From positions 1-5,235 of the forward strand of contig WQSK01000071.1 of the NCBI GenBank assembly GCA_009787915.1: DNA of 5,235 nucleotides. Reading direction: 5' to 3'. The stretch is from Bacillota bacterium (GTDB lineage: Bacteria; Bacillota; Clostridia; Christensenellales; UBA1242). Below the pieces are notes generated by a model. The model worked only from the letters and a program-made list of their open reading frames with translations. It had not been told where the DNA came from and ran no database searches. The first letter of the stretch is position 1, and every line of letters starts with the position of its first letter. Shown here in pieces: positions 1 through 4,738 of the stretch. The position numbers were made by a program, and so were the translations under genes.

Positions 1-346
1 CGAATAAAAGGCGCACTGCCTCGTGTTCGCTCGCCGCATAGTGGTCAAGGAACCTGCCAGGGCAGTTCGTATCCATTGCAAGCGGAAACTCTTGCATCCA
101 AGCCCGTTCAATAAATCCGCCCGCTTCGTTGATGAGTTCTTTGTCCTTGAACAATTTCCCAGTCAAAGACATTTTGATAAAATTATCAAGCCAGCGCACT
201 TTGTCTGGTGCCATCACGTATTTTTGTATCTTCAATTTAATGTTGCTGGAGGACTTCGAGGTCTGTATAAGGGTTCCGTCCAAATCCACGATACCCCCCC
301 CTACAGCGATTAGGGAAGAGCCAACTGATAGTGTGTGCTTTTTCAT
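1..346 (-). CDS. Putative HAD-like protein, N-terminal part (runs off the window)
   Basis: An open leftward frame of 115 codons runs from an ATG at 346 to the window edge, so only the N-terminus is visible. The recognisable element is 'IVDLDGTLIQT' at about residues 19-29. It fits motif I (DxDGT) of haloacid-dehalogenase-type phosphatases, where the first Asp is the nucleophile and the second the general acid/base. Motifs II-IV would lie outside the window. The leader 'MKKHTLSVGSSLIAVGGG' is unusual for this family, whose motif I normally follows a short hydrophobic strand directly; 'LSVGSSLI' also faintly recalls amino-acid-kinase-fold starts. The GGG is encoded by a run of eight Gs. A GTG at 289, four bases after that run, is an alternative start but would remove the beta strand before the Asp. 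ATG 346 is preferred because the frame is open and a strong promoter lies just upstream. Reality of the gene is fairly sure; the HAD assignment is tentative. Confidence 0.55.
   Translation of the reverse strand, partial: MKKHTLSVGSSLIAVGGGIVDLDGTLIQTSKSSSNIKLKIQKYVMAPDKVRWLDNFIKMSLTGKLFKDKELINEAGGFIERAWMQEFPLAMDTNCPGRFLDHYAASEHEAVRLLF
294..301 (-). repeat. G8 homopolymer inside the HAD-like reading frame
   Basis: Eight consecutive Cs on the plus strand read as eight Gs in the leftward gene, at codons 16-18 (GGG GGG GGT). A change of one base by slippage would shift the frame immediately before the DxDGT motif. Alternatively the run may work as a G-rich Shine-Dalgarno for GTG 289. The tract is seen directly; both roles are inference. 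Confidence 0.6.
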
Positions 347-352
347 GTCTAA

Positions 353-381
353 AGCATATCACATTAGGTGGTCTTTGTCAA
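353..381 (-). promoter_or_regulatory. Strong sigma-A/70-type promoter for the leftward HAD-like gene
   Basis: Reading leftward, a perfect -35 TTGACA (381-376) is followed by a 17-base spacer and the -10 TATGCT (358-353), with a TG one base upstream of the -10 (extended -10). Only seven bases (TTTAGAC) separate the -10 from ATG 346. Transcription would therefore start within a base or two of the A of the start codon, giving a leaderless or nearly leaderless mRNA. No Shine-Dalgarno could precede that ATG. Confidence 0.75.
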
Positions 382-422
382 GGTTTTTTATGGCGGGGCA
401 ATGTACGAATTTTGCGAAAGTG

Positions 423-459
423 TGGTATACTGTGGTAGTATGTGTCGCACAGTATACCA
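423..459. repeat. Perfect 12+12 bp inverted repeat, possible operator
   Basis: TGGTATACTGTG (423-434) and CACAGTATACCA (448-459) are exact reverse complements separated by 13 bases. Each arm contains TGGTATACT, which reads as an extended -10 on its own strand, but neither has a convincing -35. The octamer GTAGTATG occurs in the spacer (435-442) and again at 466-473, 31 bp or about three helical turns away. The element lies between two divergent genes, roughly 40 bp upstream of the leftward -35 and 115 bp upstream of the rightward -35. A dimeric regulator binding site is the likeliest reading; an RNA hairpin is possible if the region is transcribed. Confidence 0.65.
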
Positions 460-492
460 TATATTGTAGTATGCGTGACAGACACTGAAACA

Positions 493-558
493 ACCCAGAA
501 TAAACCCAAAAACAACCCAGAAATAACCCGAGAAAAACCCAGAAATAACCCAGCCAAT
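493..558. repeat. Six tandem 11-bp repeats, consensus ACCCAGAAATA
   Basis: Six head-to-tail 11-base units begin at 493, 504, 515, 526, 537 and 548, each opening with ACCC: ACCCAGAATAA, ACCCAAAAACA, ACCCAGAAATA, ACCCGAGAAAA, ACCCAGAAATA, ACCCAGCCAAT. Units 3 and 5 are identical. The period is not a multiple of three and the units differ, so the array is not coding; the hydrophobic minus-strand ORF across it (388-639) is a by-product. The period is close to one helical turn, so the ACCC blocks face one side of the DNA and the A-rich blocks are phased, which can favour protein arrays or bending. It ends 14 bp before the -35 of the nucleotidyltransferase promoter. Confidence 0.85.
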
Positions 559-572
559 AATCAAATTTTTGC

Positions 573-602
573 TTGCAAGTAGGGAAGTCGCCATGTTAAA
601 AT
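573..602 (+). promoter_or_regulatory. Extended -10 promoter of the nucleotidyltransferase gene
   Basis: TTGCAA (573-578) is an acceptable -35. After 18 bases comes TAAAAT (597-602), five of six matches to TATAAT, with TG at 594-595 making it an extended -10. The predicted transcript starts near 608-610. The ATG at 601 overlaps the -10 and would lie outside such a transcript, which supports the start at 628 with a leader of about 19 bases. Confidence 0.55.
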
Positions 603-613
603 GTATAAGCGTT

Positions 614-625
614 GGGGGGCGCAGG
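614..625 (+). promoter_or_regulatory. G-rich ribosome binding site deciding the start at 628
   Basis: A run of six Gs (614-619) lies eight bases before ATG 628. It could pair with the CCUCC core of 16S rRNA through one G-U wobble. A shorter AGG (623-625) is too close to the ATG to serve alone. No comparable site precedes ATG 601. Confidence 0.45.
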
Positions 626-627
626 TC

Positions 628-1608
628 ATGAGTTTTCACGAAAAGTTCATTTATAATGCGTCAAAATTCGTCGAGGTCAAGAGTGTCGAGGCCGACTTTA
701 AGTACACCAAAGACCTAATCTTAAAAGCCATTTCGCGAATCACAACCATAAAAATCAACCCGTCCGACGTCGACATTTACACGCACGGGAGTTACCCAAA
801 TGACACAAATATCTTTTTCCCAAGCAACCTCGAAGTCTGCGTTGAACTAAAGGTTCCAGAGTTCGAGTACCAAATCTCGCGCGAGTATTATATTTCGCAC
901 GATTTGCCGTACGGTCCGCGCGAATTTCGCGACGATTTATACGAAGCAATGCGCCAGGTAACCGCCGAAAACGAAGCCAGGACCCAATTAAAGGCCCCAG
1001 AATGCACCAAATACGCAAAATGTATCGTTTTAGAGAAATACAAGAACCTGAAACACTCGGTCGAAATTTTGCCCTGTGTGTCGTTCAAAATGGTCGAAAT
1101 CAACGGGATAGACCAAATCCAAGTCGGCAAAACGTTCCAAGGAGTCCTGTTTTTTGACGAATCTTTGGTTACCGCAAAGAACCAATTTTTCCACTATATC
1201 GCAACCTTCCCAAAGGTTCACCAGCGCAATGGCCAACTAAAAGACGAAAAAACGGCAGGAAATTTCAAACAAATGGTCCGCCTGTTTAAAACCATCAAAT
1301 ACATCGCAATGCGTGAGGGTGAGTACAATGACACGCTTTCGTTCTATACGCGCGGCTATTTTATCGAGTGCCTTTTGTTCAACGTGCCGAGCGCAATCTA
1401 TCGTGGTGAAACTCAGGAGCAAGTTTTTTTGAAAATTCTTAACTATCTGCGCCATGTGAACCTGCGCAATTTTGTGTGTCAAAACATGGTGTGGTACCTG
1501 TTTGGTGAGGCAAAAGAATTCTGGAACGAGCGCGACGCAGAAAAACTTATCAAAGCCATCCGCATTATGTACGAAGAAACCGACCCAGACCGCACGACGT
1601 TGGCGTAA
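628..1608 (+). CDS. Nucleotidyltransferase-fold protein (CD-NTase/SMODS-like) with altered catalytic acids
   Basis: A 326-residue protein related to the polymerase-beta-like nucleotidyltransferases that include CD-NTases. 'HGSYPNDTNIFF' (residues 53-64) matches the GSY...T motif of the nucleotide-binding loop. The family next has SDxD, but here it is S66-N67-L68-E69-V70. The third acid, normally in 'hhDhhP', is E146 in 'SVEILPC'. All three metal-binding aspartates thus appear replaced by N, E and E. The region 'KTAGNFKQMVRLFKTIKYI' (208-226) fits the C-terminal helical domain. No signal peptide or membrane segment is seen. It has its own promoter, stands alone between a divergent HAD-like gene and a non-coding stretch, and lacks an adjacent CBASS effector, so second-messenger synthesis is not supported. 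It may be an inactive or altered-metal enzyme, or a scaffold. Start 628 is chosen over 601 because the promoter overlaps 601. The fold is confident; the function is unknown. Confidence 0.85.
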   Translation: MSFHEKFIYNASKFVEVKSVEADFKYTKDLILKAISRITTIKINPSDVDIYTHGSYPNDTNIFFPSNLEVCVELKVPEFEYQISREYYISHDLPYGPREFRDDLYEAMRQVTAENEARTQLKAPECTKYAKCIVLEKYKNLKHSVEILPCVSFKMVEINGIDQIQVGKTFQGVLFFDESLVTAKNQFFHYIATFPKVHQRNGQLKDEKTAGNFKQMVRLFKTIKYIAMREGEYNDTLSFYTRGYFIECLLFNVPSAIYRGETQEQVFLKILNYLRHVNLRNFVCQNMVWYLFGEAKEFWNERDAEKLIKAIRIMYEETDPDRTTLA

Positions 1609-1683
1609 CTCAACCGTCACGAACAACCACAAGTCACATTTTCTCAAACACATAAAATTTACTGAGATTAGCGTTTAAATACA

Positions 1684-1803
1684 TTACTTTCTTCGCAAAA
1701 GTGACATTTTGCGAAGAAATATTAATATTGCTCTGCGCGCGACTCTACACATGGTGCATTGGAAATTGCCTACTAAATCATCCTTGCAAATCTCGCAGCG
1801 CAC
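1684..1803 (-). pseudogene. Possible zinc-ribbon gene remnant
   Basis: On the minus strand a 39-codon frame from GTG 1803 to TAA 1684 begins 'VRCEICKDDLVGNFQCTMCR'. The CxxC-(10)-CxxC spacing is like the metal-binding knuckles of a zinc ribbon. The tail 'AILIFLRKMSLLRRK' is hydrophobic then basic, and its last part is encoded by the 13-bp hairpin. There is no convincing ribosome binding site. A TAA at 1818-1816 interrupts the same frame, which is otherwise open upstream to ATG 1944, with no family recognised there. It could be the end of a decayed gene or a chance frame; paired CxxC motifs in non-coding DNA are uncommon but possible. Confidence 0.22.
1688..1719 (+). terminator. Perfect 13-bp hairpin, possible weak terminator of the nucleotidyltransferase mRNA
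   Basis: TTTCTTCGCAAAA (1688-1700) and TTTTGCGAAGAAA (1707-1719) are exact reverse complements around a six-base loop, GTGACA. It sits 80 bases after the nucleotidyltransferase stop. No T-run follows on either strand, so it is not a standard intrinsic terminator. It may protect the 3' end or act as a protein-binding palindrome. The structure is certain; the role is not. Confidence 0.4.
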
Positions 1804-1954
1804 CTCGTAGATTTGTTAACTTCTTGACACATTTTTATCTGTTTTGGTGTATAAAAAAATTGTCGATTGCACAATATAACTTTGACTGAAGCAACCGCTT
1901 AAAGTCACTCGCCTACGTTGGTACTGTCTTTGTTTCCGTATCATTTAGCCGTCT

Positions 1955-1984
1955 TTGACTTCGCTGTTTGATATAAAATAAAGT
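1955..1984 (+). promoter_or_regulatory. Possible promoter of the cysteine-rich peptide gene
   Basis: TTGACT (1955-1960), 18 bases, then TAAAGT (1979-1984). The same -10 hexamer is used by the glyA promoter of this window. Overlapping TATAAA (1972-1977) and TAAAAT (1974-1979) are better -10 sequences but are too close to the -35. Transcription would start near 1991, giving a leader of about 50 bases. Confidence 0.4.
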
Positions 1985-2029
1985 TTTAGGTATCGGCAGA
2001 TCCCGCGTGATTTTGCAACAGTTTTGGTC

Positions 2030-2039
2030 AAAGGAGGTG
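2030..2039 (+). promoter_or_regulatory. Full-length Shine-Dalgarno of the cysteine-rich peptide
   Basis: AAAGGAGGTG is complementary over all ten bases to the typical bacterial 16S 3' tail CACCTCCTTT. The GGAGG core is three bases from ATG 2041 and six from ATG 2044, so the second ATG is the likelier start. Such a complete match suggests strong initiation and is the best evidence that the short frame is translated. Confidence 0.75.
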
Positions 2040-2043
2040 GATG

Positions 2044-2148
2044 ATGCCAAGAAAATCTATGGTTCCGACCGAGCAAGCAACTGACTGTGCTCCGAGGAAA
2101 GCCAAAGGTTGTGGAAGGACTTGCAGTTCTAACGGCTGCGCTCGTTAA
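2044..2148 (+). CDS. 34-residue cationic cysteine-rich micropeptide, function unknown
   Basis: A short gene not recognised as any named family. The peptide begins 'MPRKSMVPTEQATDC' and ends 'GCGRTCSSNGCAR'. Cysteines are at 15, 23, 27 and 32 (C-x7-C-x3-C-x4-C), with seven Arg/Lys against two acidic residues. There is no hydrophobic signal or membrane segment, so it is either cytosolic (metal binding) or exported by a dedicated route. The acidic/neutral N-terminal half and Cys/Ser/Thr/Gly-rich C-terminal half resemble a leader-core layout of ribosomally made modified peptides, but no maturase or transporter is in the window, so this is only a hypothesis. The unit looks monocistronic: possible promoter (1955-1984), full Shine-Dalgarno, stop codon within a 7-bp hairpin (TCGTTAA 2142-2148 with TTAACGA 2156-2162), then a strong terminator. 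If ATG 2041 is used, the peptide gains one Met. Confidence 0.6.
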   Translation: MPRKSMVPTEQATDCAPRKAKGCGRTCSSNGCAR

Positions 2149-2184
2149 TTATCTTTTAACGAAGTTCTTGTGGTAGCACCCCGC

Positions 2185-2248
2185 AAAGTAAAAGACGATT
2201 CTGTTTGGTTTTCCCTCCAGAGTCGTCTTTTGCTTTTGTAATTTTTTT
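2185..2248 (+). terminator. Rho-independent terminator of the cysteine-rich peptide gene
   Basis: The 5' arm 2185-2203 (core AAAAGACGATTCTG) pairs with 2218-2236 (core CAGAGTCGTCTTTT) over 19 bp with two G-U pairs and a 14-base loop. The second arm is followed by TGTAA and a run of seven Ts (2242-2248). It lies 36 bases past the peptide stop. Confidence 0.8.
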
Positions 2249-2296
2249 AAAAAAAAAGAAAATATTGTGTTGTCTATGATAAAGACTACACAATAT
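2249..2296 (-). terminator. Rho-independent terminator of the 43-residue leftward gene
   Basis: Reading leftward, ATATTGTGTAGTCT (2296-2283) pairs with AGACAACACAATAT (2275-2262) over 14 bp with one mismatch and a seven-base loop. TTTTC and nine Ts (2257-2249) follow. The T-run directly abuts the T7 run of the opposing terminator, so the two units are insulated back to back. The hairpin begins 26 bases past the stop of the leftward gene. Confidence 0.8.
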
Positions 2297-2322
2297 ATGG
2301 TATTATATAAGATATAATTAGA

Positions 2323-2454
2323 TTAGTCGCGTAAATGACGCACAAAATCTGCTGCGTCGTCAATAAGGTGTGAAACTTCGAAACTGTAGGCGTCACCAAA
2401 ATTTTTTGCACCGCGTTTCATTGTCTTGTTGAATTTGTTTAATTTTTGCCCCAT
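2323..2454 (-). CDS. 43-residue small hypothetical protein
   Basis: An ORF too short for most gene finders, running leftward from ATG 2454 to TAA at 2325-2323. A clear AGGAGG (2469-2464) lies nine bases before the ATG, and a strong terminator follows the stop; together these make it a likely real gene. The protein starts 'MGQKLNKFNKTMKRGAKNFG', which is strongly basic, and continues with 'SFEVSHLIDDAADFVRHLRD', which looks like an acidic amphipathic helix. No transmembrane segment, cysteine or known domain is visible. A basic N-terminus with a helical C-terminus would suit a small nucleic-acid- or protein-binding factor, but I do not recognise the family. No clear promoter was found upstream; TATGTA (2495-2490) lacks a good -35. 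It converges on the cysteine-rich peptide gene across paired terminators. Confidence 0.6.
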   Translation of the reverse strand: MGQKLNKFNKTMKRGAKNFGDAYSFEVSHLIDDAADFVRHLRD

Positions 2455-2504
2455 CAACACTTCCCTCCTGTAGCAAGTATTTGCACCACTACATAAAAAT
2501 ATTC

Positions 2505-2627
2505 ATGAGTAAAAACGAATACGATTACGAAAATTATTTGGCCGCGGCTTATGCAGAAAAATTTAAAAAACCCGACAATATGATTTTGTTTTACTTTTTG
2601 TTTCTTGTGTTGACATCTATAGAATAA
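2505..2627 (+). CDS. Doubtful 40-codon ORF upstream of glyA
   Basis: A frame from ATG 2505 to TAA 2627. Its first half, 'MSKNEYDYENYLAAAYAEKF', has protein-like composition. Its second half, 'MILFYFLFLVLTSIE', is a hydrophobic stretch encoded by T-rich DNA. There is no Shine-Dalgarno before the ATG, no promoter was seen, and the -35 of glyA lies inside the frame. It could be a leaderless small membrane protein, the surviving start of a lost gene, or chance. I lean towards not functional. Confidence 0.2.
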   Translation: MSKNEYDYENYLAAAYAEKFKKPDNMILFYFLFLVLTSIE

Positions 2628-2638
2628 TGATGTAAAGT
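2610..2638 (+). promoter_or_regulatory. glyA promoter
   Basis: A perfect -35 TTGACA (2610-2615), 17 bases, then TAAAGT (2633-2638; four of six matches). Transcription would start near 2645, giving a 30-base leader. The leader contains the octamer TACGCAAG twice (2646-2653 and 2656-2663) at a ten-base step, the second copy running into the ribosome binding site AAGGAG (2661-2666), eight bases before the ATG. No riboswitch-sized leader is present, so control would act at the promoter or through proteins. Confidence 0.65.
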
Positions 2639-2674
2639 TTTCTTATACGCAAGTGTACGCAAGGAGAAAACAAA

Positions 2675-3853
2675 ATGGTAAAAAATCTAATAAATCGAGA
2701 ACACAAGCGCCAGCATACAAAAATAAATATGATTGCATCCGAGAATGTCGTTTCGCGCGACGTGATGTTTGCGATGGGAAGTTGCTTTACGAACAAGTAT
2801 GCCGAGGGCTACCCTGGCGGTCGTTACTATAATGGAAACGAGTTTGCCGATTGCGTCGAAGAATATGCGGTTGACCTCGTTAAAAAGTTGTTCCTCGCCG
2901 ACCACGCGAACGTACAGCCTCACAGCGGTTCCCAAGCGAACCAAGCGGCATATATGGCGGTGTTGAAACCAGGTGATACAATCTTGGCGATGAGCCTTGA
3001 TGCGGGTGGGCATCTTACACATGGTGCGCCCGTTTCCCAAGCAGGTCAAATTTACAAGTTCGTGCATTATGGTCTTGATAAAAACGGTGTTATTGATTAC
3101 AAGCAACTCGAGGACCTTGCAAAAAAGAACAAACCGAAACTGATTATCGCGGGCGGGTCGGCGTATTCGTTGATTATTGACTTTGACCGTATTTCCAAAG
3201 CGGCAAAATCTATTGGCGCGTACTTTATGGTTGATATGGCGCACTTTGCTGGGTTGGTTGCCAGTGGCCTCTACCCTAACCCGTGCAAGTGGGCAGATAT
3301 TGTGACGTCTACCACGCATAAGACACTACGCGGACCGCGCGGTGGGTTGATTTTGTGCACCGAAGCGTTGGCAAAAGCAATCGACAAAGCCGTATTCCCA
3401 GGCATCCAAGGCGGGCCGTGCATTCATACTATTGCGGCGAAAGCGGTTTGTTTTGAAGAAGCCCTTTCCCCGTCGTTCAAAGTTTACAGCCAAAACGTGG
3501 TGAACTATACCGCGTATCTTTGCAAAGAACTGCAGAAAGAGGGGCTTAAAATGGTCGGTGGCGGGACCGAGTCACACCTGTTTTTGATTGACCTATCCGA
3601 CACGAACAAGTCAGGGCGCGAAGTTGCTGATGACCTTGAGAAACGTTTTGGTATCGTTGTTAACAAAAACAAAGTTGTAAATGACAAGCGTAGTGCGAAA
3701 GAAACAAGTGGTGTCCGTGTGGGGTTGGCCTATATCACAAACAATAAAAAGGTCGACATCAATGTTCTTAACGAAATTCGCGATATATTCTTACACGTTA
3801 TTCTTGATAGGCCTGAGCCAAAAATTAAACTCCTTAAAAAAGTGTTTAAATAA
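2675..3853 (+). CDS. glyA: Serine hydroxymethyltransferase
   Basis: A cytosolic PLP enzyme that converts serine and tetrahydrofolate to glycine and 5,10-methylene-tetrahydrofolate, the main one-carbon source for thymidylate, purines and methionine. The family is recognised along the whole 392 residues: 'NKYAEGYPGGRYY' (40-52), 'NVQPHSGSQAN' (79-89), 'GGHLTHG' (111-117), 'VDMAHFAGLVA' (186-196), 'TTHKTLRGPRGG' (213-224) and 'SGVRVG' (345-350). By comparison with E. coli GlyA, the PLP lysine is K216, the PLP-contacting Asp and His are D187 and H190, the stacking His is H113, the catalytic Tyr/Glu are Y42 and E44, and the carboxylate-binding Arg is R348; all are present. After SGVRVG the usual 'TPAIT' is 'LAYIT', a small deviation. 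It is slightly shorter than the common 410-420 residues. AAGGAG eight bases upstream fixes the start. Its stop codon directly abuts that of the convergent transporter gene. Confidence 0.97.
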   Translation: MVKNLINREHKRQHTKINMIASENVVSRDVMFAMGSCFTNKYAEGYPGGRYYNGNEFADCVEEYAVDLVKKLFLADHANVQPHSGSQANQAAYMAVLKPGDTILAMSLDAGGHLTHGAPVSQAGQIYKFVHYGLDKNGVIDYKQLEDLAKKNKPKLIIAGGSAYSLIIDFDRISKAAKSIGAYFMVDMAHFAGLVASGLYPNPCKWADIVTSTTHKTLRGPRGGLILCTEALAKAIDKAVFPGIQGGPCIHTIAAKAVCFEEALSPSFKVYSQNVVNYTAYLCKELQKEGLKMVGGGTESHLFLIDLSDTNKSGREVADDLEKRFGIVVNKNKVVNDKRSAKETSGVRVGLAYITNNKKVDINVLNEIRDIFLHVILDRPEPKIKLLKKVFK

Positions 3854-4735
3854 TTAACTGAGTAGCGGCATCGCAACCGCGGCCGCCAAAATAATCGCGA
3901 TTAAAACGTAAGCGTGCCAAGGTGCTTTTTCTTTGAGCACAACTGCCCCAACCAAAACGGTCAGTGCGGTCGCCGACACCATAATCGCGTCAATCAACCC
4001 GAGGTTCATAGCAAAAGACAAAGGAATCATAAACGCCATCCAAAACGTGTCACCGACCGCGGCACCCCACAGGATTTTGTCGTTCCATGATTCTTTTATG
4101 GCCTTGAACGGCGATTGTTTTACCGCCAACAGGATAAAAAATTGGAATACTACGGACATAAGTATGAAAATAAGCACGAACGTGAACGCATTAATATCGT
4201 AACCAGCGATATAGCGTACAAGTGGCATTATTAATACGCTGGACGCTATATACGCGAGCAACCAAAGTAACCCAATTAGGTACGCTTTTCGGTTTTTGTT
4301 TCTTTCACCTTTTTGGTTTGAAACAATGCTAAGCGCAACCCCAGCGCAAAAAATTACGATTGCCAGTACCAGTGCCACGATTGTGAATCCATCTCCGAAA
4401 AAGACCATGCCTAACAAAAGCAAGGGAAACATTCTGATTAGGGTTAATGGTTTGAAGATGCTTAGCGGTAGACGTTTTAGGGCGAGCAAGAAAAAAGCAA
4501 ACGCACCAACTCCGATTACGGTCCGCGCAAAAATCAGTCCGATTATGCGCCATGTGATGTTTTCAAATGGGTTGTCGAAAAAGAACAAACTGAATCCGAA
4601 CAAGACGAGGGTTAAAATTAAACCCATAAAATCAACGATAAACAACGTGTGTAGGGTCGGTTTTTTGTTAATCTTGTACATTACGTTCGCGAGAACGGCT
4701 AGAAGAATCCACGGTATGAATAGAAGGTAAATCAT
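3854..4735 (-). CDS. EamA/DMT-superfamily transporter-like membrane protein
   Basis: A 293-residue, very hydrophobic protein with about ten predicted membrane helices, near residues 1-20, 30-52, 61-83, 90-112, 117-138, 150-168, 180-203, 220-240, 246-263 and 272-291. The two five-helix halves are separated by the basic loop 'KGERNKNRK' (about 141-149), the layout of the drug/metabolite transporter (EamA) superfamily. The C-terminal end, 'SATALTVLVGAVVLKEKAPWHAYVLIAIILAA', fits the end of the second EamA repeat, where a conserved Glu after helix 9 is usual. The substrate cannot be inferred; members move amino acids, nucleosides or other metabolites. It follows thiI with only three bases between stop and start, so they are probably co-transcribed and may be translationally coupled. 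Its ribosome binding site is a run of eight Gs. No terminator is evident between it and the facing glyA gene. Confidence 0.85.
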   Translation of the reverse strand: MIYLLFIPWILLAVLANVMYKINKKPTLHTLFIVDFMGLILTLVLFGFSLFFFDNPFENITWRIIGLIFARTVIGVGAFAFFLLALKRLPLSIFKPLTLIRMFPLLLLGMVFFGDGFTIVALVLAIVIFCAGVALSIVSNQKGERNKNRKAYLIGLLWLLAYIASSVLIMPLVRYIAGYDINAFTFVLIFILMSVVFQFFILLAVKQSPFKAIKESWNDKILWGAAVGDTFWMAFMIPLSFAMNLGLIDAIMVSATALTVLVGAVVLKEKAPWHAYVLIAIILAAAVAMPLLS

Positions 4736-4738
4736 GAT

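Larger units (their letters stand above)
1609..2040. other. 432-bp stretch with no confident gene
   Basis: After the nucleotidyltransferase stop this region holds a perfect hairpin (1688-1719), a possible zinc-ribbon remnant on the minus strand (1684-1803), and promoter-like sequence for the cysteine-rich peptide gene (1955-1984). A TTGACA at 1824-1829 faces a TATAAA at 1850-1855, but the 20-base spacer makes it a poor promoter. A 62-codon plus-strand frame at 1701-1889 has no ribosome binding site or recognisable motif. No tRNA, riboswitch or known small RNA was recognised. Confidence 0.5.

Noticed and set aside
388..639. Minus-strand 83-codon hydrophobic ORF resembling a small membrane toxin
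   Set aside because: Its hydrophobic residues are produced by the 11-bp tandem repeats, whose period is not a multiple of three. It overlaps the control region and the start of the nucleotidyltransferase gene, and lacks a ribosome binding site.
628..1608. CBASS anti-phage operon centred on the nucleotidyltransferase
   Set aside because: No effector, Cap2/Cap3 or HORMA/TRIP13 gene is adjacent, and the catalytic aspartates are altered, so a cyclic-nucleotide signalling system is not supported by this window.
1701..1889. Plus-strand 62-codon ORF in the gene-poor region
   Set aside because: No ribosome binding site, its start lies in the loop of the hairpin 1688-1719, and its composition is unlike that of the real genes.
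2040..2150. RNase P, SRP or other structured RNA, suggested by GAGGAAAGCC at 2093-2102
   Set aside because: Only a short match to the RNase P conserved region is present; the remaining conserved blocks and the required length are absent, and the peptide-coding signals explain the region better.
2160..2248. T-box-like motif GTGGTAGCACCCCGC before a terminator
   Set aside because: The invariant TGGNACC antiterminator bulge is not intact, no Stem I with a specifier loop is recognisable upstream, and no aminoacyl-tRNA synthetase or amino-acid gene follows on that strand.
2687..3319. Minus-strand 210-codon ORF opposite glyA
   Set aside because: It lies entirely within the confidently identified serine hydroxymethyltransferase on the other strand, has no motif and no ribosome binding site; it is a codon-bias shadow.
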